Assembly (NCBI GenBank): GCA_019914995.1
Contig: CM034127.1
Coordinates: forward strand, 9,796,001-9,860,000
DNA: 64,000 bases
From: Acanthochlamys bracteata
Lineage: Eukaryota > Streptophyta > Magnoliopsida > Pandanales > Velloziaceae
Direction of reading: 5' to 3'
The notes under the pieces are model-generated. The model was given only the letters and a program-made list of their open reading frames with translations, had not been told where the DNA came from and searched no databases. Within the stretch, counting starts at the first letter, position 1, and the number at the start of each line of letters is the position of its first letter. Below, piece after piece: positions 25,101 through 38,961 of the stretch. The position numbers and the translations under genes are program-made.

Positions 25101-28100
25101 TTGGGTGCGGATCACGGGAAATGGTTGGGTTTAATAACGCAAATGAAAGAAAAAAGAAGAGAAGACCAATGGGAAAAAACAATCAAAATAAATACAAAAT
25201 TAGCAGCTTTTTTTCGTTTCTCTCTTCTGGTTTATTTATTTACATATTTTCATTTTTACATTTTAGAGGATGGATGAGAAATTTGTTAAATTAATTTACT
25301 GAGAATTTTTTGGTATGTGTAAAAAATAGTTACGTAAGAGAGTCCATCACTTGGCGTACAGGGTAGATCGACACGTGGATTTGTCACTTTTATATGTTGC
25401 TTCTGTCGCGCGGGAATTGAATTTACAGCGGGTTGCCATCAATCGGAGGGAAATAAAAGAAAAAAAGGAAACGCGATAAAGAAGATGAGAAACGGAAGAT
25501 GTGAATATAAAAATATTATTAATCAACTATACCCGAAGAGAAACGAGTGCGGGGAAACGGGTTATATGTAAACGATTAGCCGCGAAGCGAAACCCGTGGT
25601 GTTGAGATTTTGAACTCAACAAGGAACTGTTAGATTGGGTTTTGCTTTGGACCAGCCCACCTGTGATGGTCTGATCTCTCATCTCTGACGACTAGCTTAG
25701 TTTCTTTTGAAGCTTTTTCTTTATTTTATTTATTTACTTTTGGAGATGAAAGGAATTTTATTAAACGTTGTTTCATGCAAATTGTTTGTGTGCAAGGTTT
25801 ATCTATAGAAAAATTTCAAGTTAGTTTTATACAGAACGTGCATTATTTGTTTCATACAGACATTTCTCAATACTTCATTTAAGCCTGTGCAGAATATTAG
25901 GCAAAAAACTTGATCGAATTACGGCATGTCTATTTAACTCTGAAAGTGATTCTTTTAGCCAAAAAAAAATGTTTTTATTTCATAAATTTATTTTTAAATT
26001 TTCATTTTTTAATAACTTATATTTTAAATATATTTATTTTTTAAAAATTTACTTTCCTCCGAACAAATATGCCATCAGCTTAGAGCAGAGCAGATTCCAT
26101 AGCAGGATTTTTTTGTCTTCCTTGACAACGCAGGTAGGTGGGGGATAGTAGTTAAACCCAAATCAACAATAAACCAATTAATCAATTATCATGACATATA
26201 AGAATTTTCAATTTGTTTGAGTTGGTTAGGTGAGAAGAAATTAATTAATGACTCTGTAATTACTAGTTAATTTATGTGTATCTATGTAAAGGAGTCTATA
26301 TATCATGTATGTAGAGAGACAAATCAAGCATATTGGAGGGAGTCTGTTCTCTTACTCTCACGGCAAGAGGGAGTTGAGCTGCCTTTTTCAGTACTAATTT
26401 TTTTATTAATAGATTTGATTTGCTTGCTGTTAATTTGGTTTACCACGTGTATAATAATCTATAAACCATCATAAGAAATAAAACAAACAATTAAAATTTG
26501 ATTACTTCTTGGTTAAATAACCTTTGAGTTCATTGTTCACATAAGTAATTATTTAAATTAAATTCTTCGGATTTTTTGTGCTGTTTCTTTGTACAAGAAA
26601 TCAGTTTCTTCAAGAGCATAAGTTTTTTTTTGGGGGTTTATTTCAGTTACTCATGAGTTCCTAAAGAGTGAATTTAAAAAATGAGTCCTATAAGAAAAGC
26701 TGGATTTAAAAAATGAGCCCAATTTTATATATCAATTTGCATTTAAAAGTAATTAAAAAGTATTTTTATTGTAAGTGAATTTTAACAATCAAATTCACTT
26801 TGAACGAAACTAAAGCATGAATAGTGACTCCGACTCACTACAGAAACAAAAGTTAAGTTCGAAGTAATCGAAACAAGCTCTTAGATTGATGGTGACGAAG
26901 ACGAGTTACTATGAACGAAAGAAAGAAAACAAAAATAAATAAAATTGGTAAATATCAATATGCTTTAGGTAAAGGGTAAAAATAAGTAGGAGATTACAAG
27001 CAAACTGAATGGGTGCCTTAAAAGAAATCAGCATCCCATTCTATATCCCATCGTATCAATAAAACAGTATGCACTTCAACATAAAAAGAATAGTATACAT
27101 ATATAAGGTACAGAATTAAACATATAAATAAATCATTTTAGGATTCAACATAACAAAAGGAAAAAAATCAGTTGCATGAGATTTTGTTTGCAGGTAAAGG
27201 TTCTTAAAAAACATCATAAACATCTGCATTGCAATAAGAACATTGAAAAATTCTTGCAATGGAGGAAATAAAATATTTTATGTTTAGTCCCACATATTTG
27301 GCTACTAATTATGGTAACTACCATGATGAGCATCATTGTAGTCAAGCAAGCCAAAAGTGTTATGCCACAACCTACACATTCTGCTCTATAGCAAAGTTTT
27401 CTCTAGAGATTCAAGATTACAAAAAAAAAGTTTCTAAATCAATGAGTTGTGCTTGGAATAATTATATTCATTGCTTGCTCTTCTCAAGCATCTGTCCCCC
27501 TAGTAGTTGCCTTTCTCGAAGCACAATACTTAGATTATTCAATGGGTGCTAGACTTTATTGATCAGTTTGCTGCATTTGTTTAATGAAGAGATAAAATTA
27601 AGAAATGAGTCAAGTATAGAACCAACATAACTATTTGTTGCTTTTCGTCTTCTAGCTTTTAGTGTACCAAAAGTGCCGACTCCAATAGGCTCTCGAACTT
27701 TTGACTTTGATTATGTTAATATTCCATTTCTGATAACTATAGAACTCCGGTTAATTTTGAGTGCCTCAAGATTGAGATTTAGGAAGAGTTTAAATAAGTT
27801 TTAATTTTTTTATCTATAAAAATAATAAAACAATTTTACTATATAATTTTTTGTAATATTTTAAAAAATTTTAAATAAATTTTATAAAATATTATAAAAA
27901 TTAATTAAAAAATATAAAATAAAAAACTTTTAAAACGCTACTTATAAGTAATCCCAAACGCGGCCTAGTCCCATACAGGATGAAAAGGCAACCATCTTCT
28001 ATCACACCGTACACAACTTGCGCTAGAGGACTTCTTGTTTTACTGAAATACAGTGTACTTCACTTGCACTTTGAAAAAGGTTACATTTTTTTTAAGGGCT

Positions 28101-30918
28101 AGGTTCATGTGATTCAGATAAAGTTTAACTTTTTCTTTTTGGGGTCATCTGTAGAGAGATTAGGATAGCTACAGAAGCATAACTCAAGTAGATGGCACAT
28201 ACAATACAAGTTTGTTCCTTTCTCAATTGGAAGCTTTTGCATTTTGCTATAACACTGCACTATGATCTTGCGAGTAGTCATGAATTCATTTATCAAACTA
28301 ATTACTACAGTGTTTCCTGTCACTTGTATTATCATAGGCCTAATACTATCCAAAGACTGTAGAAAAGTTTTGTAAGCAAGCAAATTTCAAATCGTTCCAA
28401 ATTAACTTGTAAAACCTAGCCAGCCTATCCTCAAAAATAAACTAGTAGACGTAGCTAACTTGTACATGCTATTTGTTCCCATCTCCTTGCATGATATATG
28501 ATTTAAACATAGAACTACTTAGTATATGATTCAAAATTAATAATCAGGGGTACTCTTTTTTGTTCGTCTAAAGTTAATTGACTAGCAGCCATTACGCACG
28601 TTACAAGCATTAATAATAATTAGAACAAGAAGCATTGAACCTTTCGTAATAATAAAAATTAAGTTGTGCTAAGAATTCCTTAAACAAAGCTTTGGAACCC
28701 ACATAATGTTGTTGAGAATTTTGGAAACATCCTTGAATCAAGTTAAACATAACAAATGCTCGAGATTAGTAAATTAACATGCATTGATCTCAATGAAATC
28801 TAATCGCGTGCATCAAACTTAGTAAAAATCACTCACAAACAGAAAATGCATCATCACGGAGAAAACAAACACCGCAAATCAGATCATGTGAAAACTTCCA
28901 GAGTTGAAGAGAGTAGCTTCATGAATCAAGAACAAACCCTAGAGAAAAGAACTATGATGGTTTCAGTGTAGTTCATCAAGATAAGGTTTGGCGATCTCGA
29001 TAAGCCATCTAGCCGAATTGAGAGTGAACACAATACATGTAGGACAACAATCCGTACAATAATTCCTTCCCTATAATGAAGTGCTACCTATGAAATTCAA
29101 TCGAAAGCCTTCAAACCGTAGAAGACAATACAGAAAAGACCAATTAAGCCTGAACTACTAGATCCTGCAAAAACAGTAATCTCCTCATGGAACACAACAT
29201 GCATGGATGATCACTGATAGAATTAGATTCATATTCTTCTAAGTGTTTATATGTGCTCGTCTCTGCATGCTATATACGTTTATCATGAAGAGTATAAAGC
29301 ATGAAGAGACAATCTATATATCCAGCCAAAAATGCCCGGACATATGTATGTTATATATCTTTTCGTACCATGCATGAATCCATGCACGTTCTTCCCTTGT
29401 AAGCATCTCTCACAAGGCTAGAGTACCCATGACATGATCCATAATTCATGAATACGATATCGATCAATGCCCTGAAAATGACGCCATCTCAATTGGAATG
29501 GTCCATCATGGGTATCCACTTGGAGTCCTCTTTAGGGCACAGAGATCTTGTTATGCTCTGTGCTTAGGCATGCATGCAGGGCCTAATAGGTTTTCTAGAG
29601 AAAGAGGACGGGGGGCAAAGAGTTTTGAAAGATCAACAACCAATAATTAGAGCACCCTTTAATTTATTTTAGTTTTTAGGATCCTGCATTGTGAAAATAA
29701 ACAACCAAAGCGCATGCTCCAAGTACACTATGGTCATGAAAATTTTGCATACCACTCAGAAATAGGGATCTGCATCCTTGCTCTAGAATATTATTGCTAT
29801 ATAAAGAAAATTCTAGTATATTTAGTGAAACACCTCAGTTTGAAAAGTCATTCGTTTGAGACAAGTGTAGTTTCAAAACTCTATAATGAATGCAGTATTT
29901 TTTCAGTCTTTTAGAGATACTTAGTGTTATAATTTAGAATCCAAGGTTGGAAGAAACAGCCATGGGATTGTAGCCAAGGGGAGAGGAGCCAATGAAGATA
30001 ACCCTGAAGGCATGAGGTTGATACATAACCAAAATCTGACTTGATTGGGATAGGCTTACAATGTAAATTCTTCATGTCTATATCTGAATGAAAGTGATAG
30101 TGAACCAATCTTCTTTATATTGTTGGAACAACTTTGTATAGATCTAATTGCCAAAAAAAGCCAATAAATACAGGAGAGAATCAAAAAGAAAAATCTGTAA
30201 AACTTTCTGGCACACAATCGCGGTGCTTGGTATGCCGACACAAGAAGTAAACATGGTTTGACGTACTGACGTAATAAGAGGTAATAGGAAGTATGAGTAA
30301 ATTTTATGACGATATTTTAGCAAATATTGGTAAGAATACCTGTCACTGGTGGTCTACCACCTGTATGTTTTCTGGTTGTTTAGAGACAGAGATAAAGTTT
30401 CTCTGAAATATCCTACTCTCCATAGGCAGTCATTCGAGTAATACTCTGCATATGATACAAGTCGTGTATTTATAGTCATCTTTGCCTGCATGGCCAAAAC
30501 ACAAACACTAGCAATCATTTTGTGAGATACGATGAACAAACTAATGTCATAAGTACGCACAAGAATACCAAAGATACCAAGAAATAAATAAATCCGCTGA
30601 GAACTGTACTTGTCATCAAAACTTTGATTTGCATTGGAAAGATTAGATATATACAGCTATAGCGTGCATAAGATTAAGGGATATTTCACAGGCCTATGGA
30701 TTTGATTTTCTAATCACCCAACAATGCATCACGAGCTAACTGCACAGACTGATGTTTACATGTACCTGCTGCAATATTCCCTAGCATAATCAAAATTCGT
30801 AGCTATTATATCCTCACATACATTATGTGTAATGCGTATATAACAATGGCAAGCAGAAAATACATACCATAGAAAATTGGGTTTTACTTCAATGAATAAA
30901 TAGTATCGGGTACTACTG
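25101..30918. other. Long intergenic region, no gene recognised
   Basis: 5.8 kb of AT-rich DNA with only short unmatched ORFs. An AT-rich element-like stretch lies at about 27785-27965, ending ACTTATAAGTAATCCCAAAC. A short perfect hairpin lies at 29537-29563 (8-bp arms GCACAGAG/CTCTGTGC, 11-nt loop). No known microRNA sequence was recognised. The final bases before 30919 are presumably the 3' UTR of the NT-C2 gene. Confidence 0.4.
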
Positions 30919-33900
30919 TCATGTGAACCACCTCCTGTCCTTCTTTGCAGACTTAAGCTTCAAGACCATCTCTTCTCTCTGGGCCTCTACTTCGGCATAT
31001 TGCAGACTCATCTGAAGGTAACGTTCTCTCATGTCCTTCAACTCTGTCTCCAATTGAGATATCCTGCTGGCTTGATCTGATGTGTCCTTTTCACAGACAG
31101 GAGTGCAAGTTTCTGTGTCACTGCTTCTCTTCTCATTCAGTAATCTGGAAAAAAAGTTTGGATAGGTCATAATTCGTTAAGAGTAATCTATTGATTCAGA
31201 AAAGGAAAAAGGCAGTTTCGAGCAGCTACAAATTCAATACAAAAGACCTCAGCTGAAAAGCTTTAAGTTAGCAAAAGTGCTTGGCAAGTTAAAATTCTAG
31301 TTTTGCTGGTGCCAGGATAGATAGCCCAAAAATCATATCCAGATGATATTTTGTTGCTTTGATGAATCTTGCATTTTGCTAAAAAAGGAACTTTTAAGTG
31401 CTATTACAATTCTGCTTCATATGAGGTAATCATAATGGAAGGAGAATAACAGAGTAGTCGTTCCCATCTTCTCTTCCATATTCAAAAGTTTCTTCAGGAC
31501 ATGCCTCCATTACTATTCTACAAATGCTTCATCTATACATTTTTCAGAAAACTGCATATTTGAGAATGTAAATTGTAAATTAAGACTTTCTGTAACATCT
31601 CCTACGGTTCAGATTTGGAAATAACAACTTCAAATGCAAAGGTAAGGCCCCATCGAGAATTATAGAAGTTTCCAAACTAAACAGAACTAAATAGAGAGTA
31701 ATACTAATAATGAACTTACGATATTCGAAGCGGCTTACAATATTCAAAGTGGGCTATAAAGTACCAAAATTCAGTATTTTATTCCTATGGTTTTCATAAC
31801 TATTGTAAACAGTCAGGAAGCACTGCATGCACGACATAAATAGCAGCAATATAGAGAGTAATGCTAACAATAAAAAAGCTCTACAATATTTCAAAGTGGG
31901 CTATAAGTTGTACCAAAGTCCAGTATCTTATTCCTAATGGTTTTCAAAACTATCGTAAACAGTCACGAAAGACTGCATTCCATCTTTGACTGCTGCCATT
32001 GTTGTAACGTAGAAGCCTTACCATGCTATTTATAATATATTAAGGGCAAAACTTATCTAAGTGTATGATTATCTAGTTGCAATTACAACAGATACTGCTC
32101 ATTCAATTCAGCCTCCATTTACAATCATGACGTAAAATCCTTTTCTAAAAGATTTTCATTTAATTGTAATAGGTTACAGGCTCCCTTTAAGGAGAGAACA
32201 TGATCAAGGGCCGAAACTAACCTTATAGAACCTTTGAAAGGGTATGTACATCTTTGTATCCAATAATTTATATTTTGACAAATAAAATAACAAAAATAGT
32301 TTTAGCTTAATTTACCTCTCAAGTTGCAATTTATACATGTTGTTCGTCTCTACAGCCTCAGCTAATTCAGTTTCGAGTAAGTAGATCCTTGACTTGAAAT
32401 CAGCTTCTTCAACATTTTTCAGATTACCATCAGGACCATGCAACATTTTTCTTTCCTGGAAAGAAAGAAAGAAAGAAAAGATTGGGGAAAAAACAACAAC
32501 AAAGACAAATCATTTCTACACTCTACATACAAAACAACATTTTCAGAAGCATGGCATAGGATTCAGGACTTCAAAATTGGACAAACTACAAGAGTAATAT
32601 ATAAATACCGAGAAACACTTACAAAACTCTCACGATCAATACTACTGCCTTCACTAACATCAGTTGGCCACATTATGCTCTTCAAAGTTCCATGCAAACT
32701 GCCACATATTGCTAGCTAAACAAGAGCACTCTTATATGTTCAACTTCGTCCTTGTACTTACAAATACATACTTTAAGTTCATAAGATCCCATTCTGAAGA
32801 ATGATCTTAGCTTTTATTTATGGACAATTAACTTTAAATTTTAACAGCAAGCAGCATTGATACACAAGCATACGATATGCATTCTGTAGTATGTTTCTGA
32901 TTAGTATCTACTTTTAACTATCCATTTTACTTAATTATTTTTATGGTAGACTACTGGGTTGTGCTTGGATCCTAAAATGGCAAGTGGCCTTCGGAAAGGA
33001 CAATGTCGAAAAGCTTCCTGACCAGTAGTAACGAAGACATCATATCTATCCAATCAGCTAGACAGTGCTGGGAAAAGCACAAACATTGGATTTATCTGTA
33101 TCCAAACTCTTTCATTTGTTCCCTGAACAGACAAAAACTGTCATATTGTTTTTTGAACTAATAGCACTATGGTTGTTACATGAATCACCATCATTAAAAG
33201 TAAATTGACCAATGTCAATGTCGCCGACCCTAATGGAATATCCTGATATTTGGTAGGAACAGTGCACATTGGATGGTGATAACACTAGGTTAAATGATAC
33301 TTAGTGGGACAGCACATGCACAAAAGAAACAATGTATACATATGATGTAAAAGGAAACACAACTTCGAAGTAAGGTGTCTTACCTCACTCCAAATATCAG
33401 GATTCTGGTGCTGTTCTTTGGTCAATGTGACCTCCTTCTCAAGAGCCTCTGCTTTTCTCATAAGCTCAACCTTCTCTTCCTCTAGATATTCTACCTTACG
33501 CTCACATTCGCTTTTTGTTTTCCTATCACACTCGAGCTCATTCTTTAGTTCTGCTTCACTAGAATCCAATGCTTCCCTTGCAGTAAGATCCTCATTGAGC
33601 CTCAGAAGCTTTTCTTCTAAAGCAATTCTGCTCTGTCGGGCATCTTCACCCCTATCAAAGTCCTTCGGCAAACAAGAAAGCTTCTCAATCAAAGAATCAT
33701 TCTCCATCTTCAGTTCTTTGCATTCTCCAGTGACCAACCTTAGTGATTCTTCCAGTTTCTGTTTTTCAAACTTCTCATCATCAAGGTTAACCTTCAGAGC
33801 CAATATTTCATCCTGAAGCTGGGCGAAGCTTTGAAGTTGAAGTTTCAAGCTTGAAATCTCTTCTGTCAGTAGCTGTTTCTCATTATCAGAAGTTTTATGT

Positions 33901-36900
33901 TCTTCTTCTATTTCATTTACCTTTTTCTTGAAACTCTCTTCACTGGATTTGACATCACTCACTATCCTCCGCATCCGGTCCGCATCACTCATCAATTTCT
34001 CTTCATTTTGCTTTGAAGCATTAAGCATATCAAGTAATTCTTGAACTTTCGCACTAGATTCCTGTTGATGATTATGAAGTTCAGATTCATATATCTTAAT
34101 CCTAGCATGTGCTTCATGAAGACCACTTTCCAGCTTAGCCTTTTGTGATTGCAGGACAGAGACTTCATTTATTGCTTGAGATGCAATTTTCACATCATCA
34201 GTTGAAGACGTCTGTTCCATGAGGTGGGTGAGCTCTTTCTGAAGGTTTTCAATTTCAAAAGCCTTCTCAAGATCCAACTTATTTAACATACTGTGAGCTT
34301 CATCTATCTTTTCTCTGATTGCTTTCTGCTCTTCAAGCATGGTTTCCATTTGTGAAATTAGTGATGTCTCCTTTGAAATGGTGTCCTCCTGCAATGACGA
34401 AAATTCCTGTTCTAAAAGTTCCATCTTCTTGAGAAAATCAGCATTGTTCTTTTGCATCAGAGACAACTCCAGTCCAACATGTGAATTATGCTTATGCAGT
34501 TCTAAGTTCTGACTCTTTAGATCTCCTATCAGTTTATGAAGAGAGGTGCACTCTTCAATGAAATCCTCAATAGTGGATAGTGCTTTTGTGTGGTTGGTTT
34601 TCAAAACCTCCAACTCCTTGTGAGATTCCTCCAACTTGTCTTTTAGCTCCAAATTCTCATCTTCTATTTCACTACGATGCCTTGAGATTTCATCCTTAAG
34701 TTCCATCACAAGAGATCTACTGCCCTCCAGTTCCAATCTGTAGGATTCTTTCTCAGTTGTCAAATCCCCCATTTGGGCTTTTAGTTCAGATATACTATCA
34801 GATAAATGAGTATTTTCATCCTCGAGGTCAGATATACGCAACTCCATCTCCTGTCTACTACCTTCAAGCTCTGTAGATTTCCTTTCAAGAATCTTGTTAG
34901 CTGAGACAGTAGCTTCCATACGGTTTGTAAACACCATGAAATCACGCTGGACATCATCCAAGCATTTAGAGGTAATACTGCTTTCTGTGTGAGCAGTTTT
35001 TAAGTTATCTTCTAACTGTTTTTTATCACTTTCAAGTGCCAAAACAACATCTTCTAATTTTTTTTGGGAAACCTTCAATGAACCAATCTCAGTGTCTTTT
35101 GCAGAACAGGCAGCCTTGAGTTCTTCGATCTCTGATAGTTGCCCCAACGACTTACTAGAATTCTCTTCTCCAGTACAACTTTGCTCTATCTGATTGCCTA
35201 CTGAAGAATTATTCTGAGCTTTTTGTTTGTGTTCAACAACTTTTGCCCTTAAAGATTCATTCAGCTCTAGTATATTAGTTACCAAAGCCTCTGCCTGATC
35301 CTTTTCATCCATACAGCTGTCTGGCGTGGGACTGTCTGGATAGCGACTGCTTTCATAGTGGGCATCACCAGAAAGACATTTAACATAAGCTAGAGCAACA
35401 AGAAGTTGCTTATTTACTTCAGCTAGCAACAATGTCATTTCATCTGAGCTGGTTGGTGTAAAATGCTTGAGATCATTATTTGAAGAATTACGTGAAATGT
35501 TAGCTTCTCCGGTGTCCTTTTGTAGTTCATTCATTTTATATAGAAGATCCAGGTTTTCATCAGTTAGCTCAGTGCAATCTTTCTCTAGCTCCTGCACTTT
35601 AGCTTTCAACAGCTCAATTTCTTTCACCAAATCATAATGCTTGTCACATTCTCCTTCACAGGTATTTTGAGCACTCAGCACTTGAGATAGCTTTCCTTCT
35701 AACTCGGCCTTCTCTTTCTCGTTTGCTGATAATTTCTGAGCCCATTTTGCCTCTAGATCCATAAGTTTTTGGTCAAGGTCCCCTTTTGGCTCAATTACTT
35801 TGCTCTTTGTTGACAGATTAGCTATCTCTGCTCTCTGATTCTCTACCATTTCTTCAAGTTCCTGAAGAATCGAAACAAGCTCAAGATTTGATTCTTGAGT
35901 CTTCTTAAGTTGCAAACTCAAACTAGAATTAGACTCTTTCTGAAACTTCAGCTCATCTTCTAGCTCCTTTTGCACACATTTTATATCTTCAAAGTTACTG
36001 CTAGTTGTACCAATATATTTCATCCTGGATTGCTCTAATAAGCATTTCACTTGTTCAAGTTCTTCCTTCAGAGAGTCACGCTCGCTATATGCTGCAGAAA
36101 GCTTCACATTAACGTCAGCTTGATGCTTAGATTTTTCAGAAAGTTCTTTTTTCAAGAACTCAAGGTCATGTTTCAACTTCCGCGCATGCCTCTCCCACAT
36201 TTTGGCCTCATCTCGGAGTTCCTCAAATGCCTCCTCAGCAGTTTCAAGAGGACCATTTGGAGAATCAGAAGATCTTACTGAGCATGGAACAGTAGCATGT
36301 CCAGAAGTTTGAGCAGATATGTCCATCCAGTGACTAGTAGTAGGAGAGCCAGATAACCTAGAATTGAATGACGAATGGTTTGATCTGGGTATCTCATCCC
36401 CTGGAACAGATCGATATGCAGCACTCTTGTGGGAGCCTGACGAATCTTGTCTTCCCACAAGATTATATATTCCGCCATTCAAACTGCTGCTAGGCGAGAA
36501 ATTGTTTCGCCCAGCCGAACTTCCCCCAGAATCAGAACTCCGATGTGATCCTGATGCTGAAAAGTTCCCTTCCTGTAAGAGATAAAAGGTATTATTTGGC
36601 CTAACGGATGCAACAAAATGAGCAATTAGAACAGGATCTATCAAAACATAGTTAGCTAAATTCTCTCAGCACAAACAAATCACGAGCAAGTGCTATACAT
36701 CAACCAGATATCAGAAACTGCACAGCTGCATCATAATCAGCAGTGCCAATGTGAAAGGAACTATGGAGTCAACATGTGAGACAAGGAAACAATCTGGAGA
36801 TTATTAGAATAAGAAACCAAAATCAGTTGAAATTGAAATCTCATTAAAGTACTTTCTGGAAGGGCTGGCACATGCAACAAGCACATCTCATTTCAGCTTT

Positions 36901-38915
36901 CAAGCTGCAGTATTCAAGACTTTTTGTTGACTGTTTAGACATGTTTTGCTAACTTAACCTATAATGCTTATTCTGCAACCTTGACCCGTAGTAGTAGAAT
37001 ACATGGATCCTTGGACTTTATAAGACTTTGTGAGTGAAACACGTTTCCTTGATTTAATACTACCCATTATCTATTCACTGTTCCTGACGCCACCAGGTTA
37101 GACAAGAAAATAGACCAGGATGTCCCTGAACTTCTGAAATATGCAGCAGGTAATGCCCAATGTAAGTGAGTGTTATGGTTCTTATGCATAGAGATGATAA
37201 ACATGTTAAGACAAATGGAAGGCCAATATTGAAATGTCAGGGATTTATTTATTACTTTCCCAAGTACAAGTGCTACTTTGTGAGGATATCGTGCTTCTTT
37301 AGCCATTGAAACAATGGCGCCTCGAATGTTTAGAAAGTCTAGCTCATTCTTCTGAAAGGAAAATTCCAGAAAATGGCATACCCTATTCCCAGTTTCATCT
37401 GGATAGGAAGCACCATTCAAATGGTTACTTGAGAAGGATCCCCCGCTCCTTTTGGACATGTTATCAGACACATCTGACTTGTTGTCCACATCATCACTAT
37501 TGGTATTCATATCTTCTAGGTGAGTGGCTACCTTCATCGAGGATTTCCCATCCCTACAATACAGGCCGAATTAACTCAGTAGTAAGAGAAAAAACTTCCT
37601 AATGGAGCTAATTTTGTCGATATGCACTACCATACCTGGTTTTGATTTTGGGTGGTAGGCACTGAATTCTCACCTGCGTATGGTAAAAGAAAAAATCTTC
37701 ACCTAATTAAACATCCATTTATTACGCTTCACTTATAAGAAGCTGCAAACTGCAAGATAGTCATCATACTGCATAATCTTTATGTTAATATTCTGTAGCT
37801 CATACAAAATGAGGGAGAACAATATTTTAAGAATGAAATGTGTTGTTTCTCAAAAAGAATGAAATGTACTGAGCATTGCCAATGATCCGCCAAACCAAAA
37901 AAACATGAAACTGCAACTAATTAGAAAAGCTTAAAGGAAAGAGAGTGGAATAGCAATCAAATTAGAAAAGCATGCTTTGCTGCAACATTAAAGTGCATCA
38001 ATCAAATATGTGTATTATCTTATACATCGTGTTCAGTGCACAAATAGTGTACCACATAATAAATAAGTCATCACCTAATAATGTAAGCCACATAGCCAAT
38101 GCTTTAAGTGAGAGTGATCCATTAACAAGATGATAATGATGACAATTATGAATGCAAAAACAAAGTTAAATTCCACTAGATGGAGTGGGTTCAAATGAGT
38201 CTAATTCCCTAGTTCTCAAACTCAGCAAAAAAAAATTAGAAAAGGGATTACTCCAAAACCTAATAGCAATGAGTTATTAAAGTTATAGCATGTCCTCCAC
38301 TCTCATGCAACCATGCTCGCCACCGGGGCCGTTACATCCATATCAGCTAATTATACTTCATAGCCAAGTAACTAGATTGGTGCACTGCTACTGATTTTCT
38401 GCTCCAGGGGTCTTCCATTTAGCTTGACAAAAAAGATCCTCCGAATGTCAACTTTAACTGGTTGCATCTTCCATACGGTATATTGAGTGACCAACTACTA
38501 TAACATCAACAAAAAATGCTAATTCCACATCCAACATGTTAAGACCACCAAACCATCAGTCAGACAGTCAGTGCATTGTACCAGTAGATGCCATGCAATA
38601 TGCAGGAGATTAATAATGTCCATATAGACGTTGCGCTCAAATAAGTATTAACTTCATTATGTCATGTCCATGTACCAATAACAAATTTGATGCCTTTGAG
38701 TGAGAAAACAAAAAGAAATTTTAACTGATTGCCTAGTAGGAGGAAATCAAACATTTCTTTGGACACAAGAACAGGTTTGTTTAATTTACAAACGCATTGA
38801 TTATTTTGTTAGTAAAATTATCCATGCATTACTCATAATTGTTTCTTGTCTTCAGCTAGAAAAGAGACTCACAACTACTCATGCGAGAATTAAACCAAAA
38901 GCTAACACACTTCTG

Positions 38916-38961
<46 letters not shown>

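Noticed and set aside
33418-36585. Plus-strand ORFs opposite the large coiled-coil exon
   Set aside because: Ser/Phe/Leu-rich shadows of Glu/Lys codons on the other strand.
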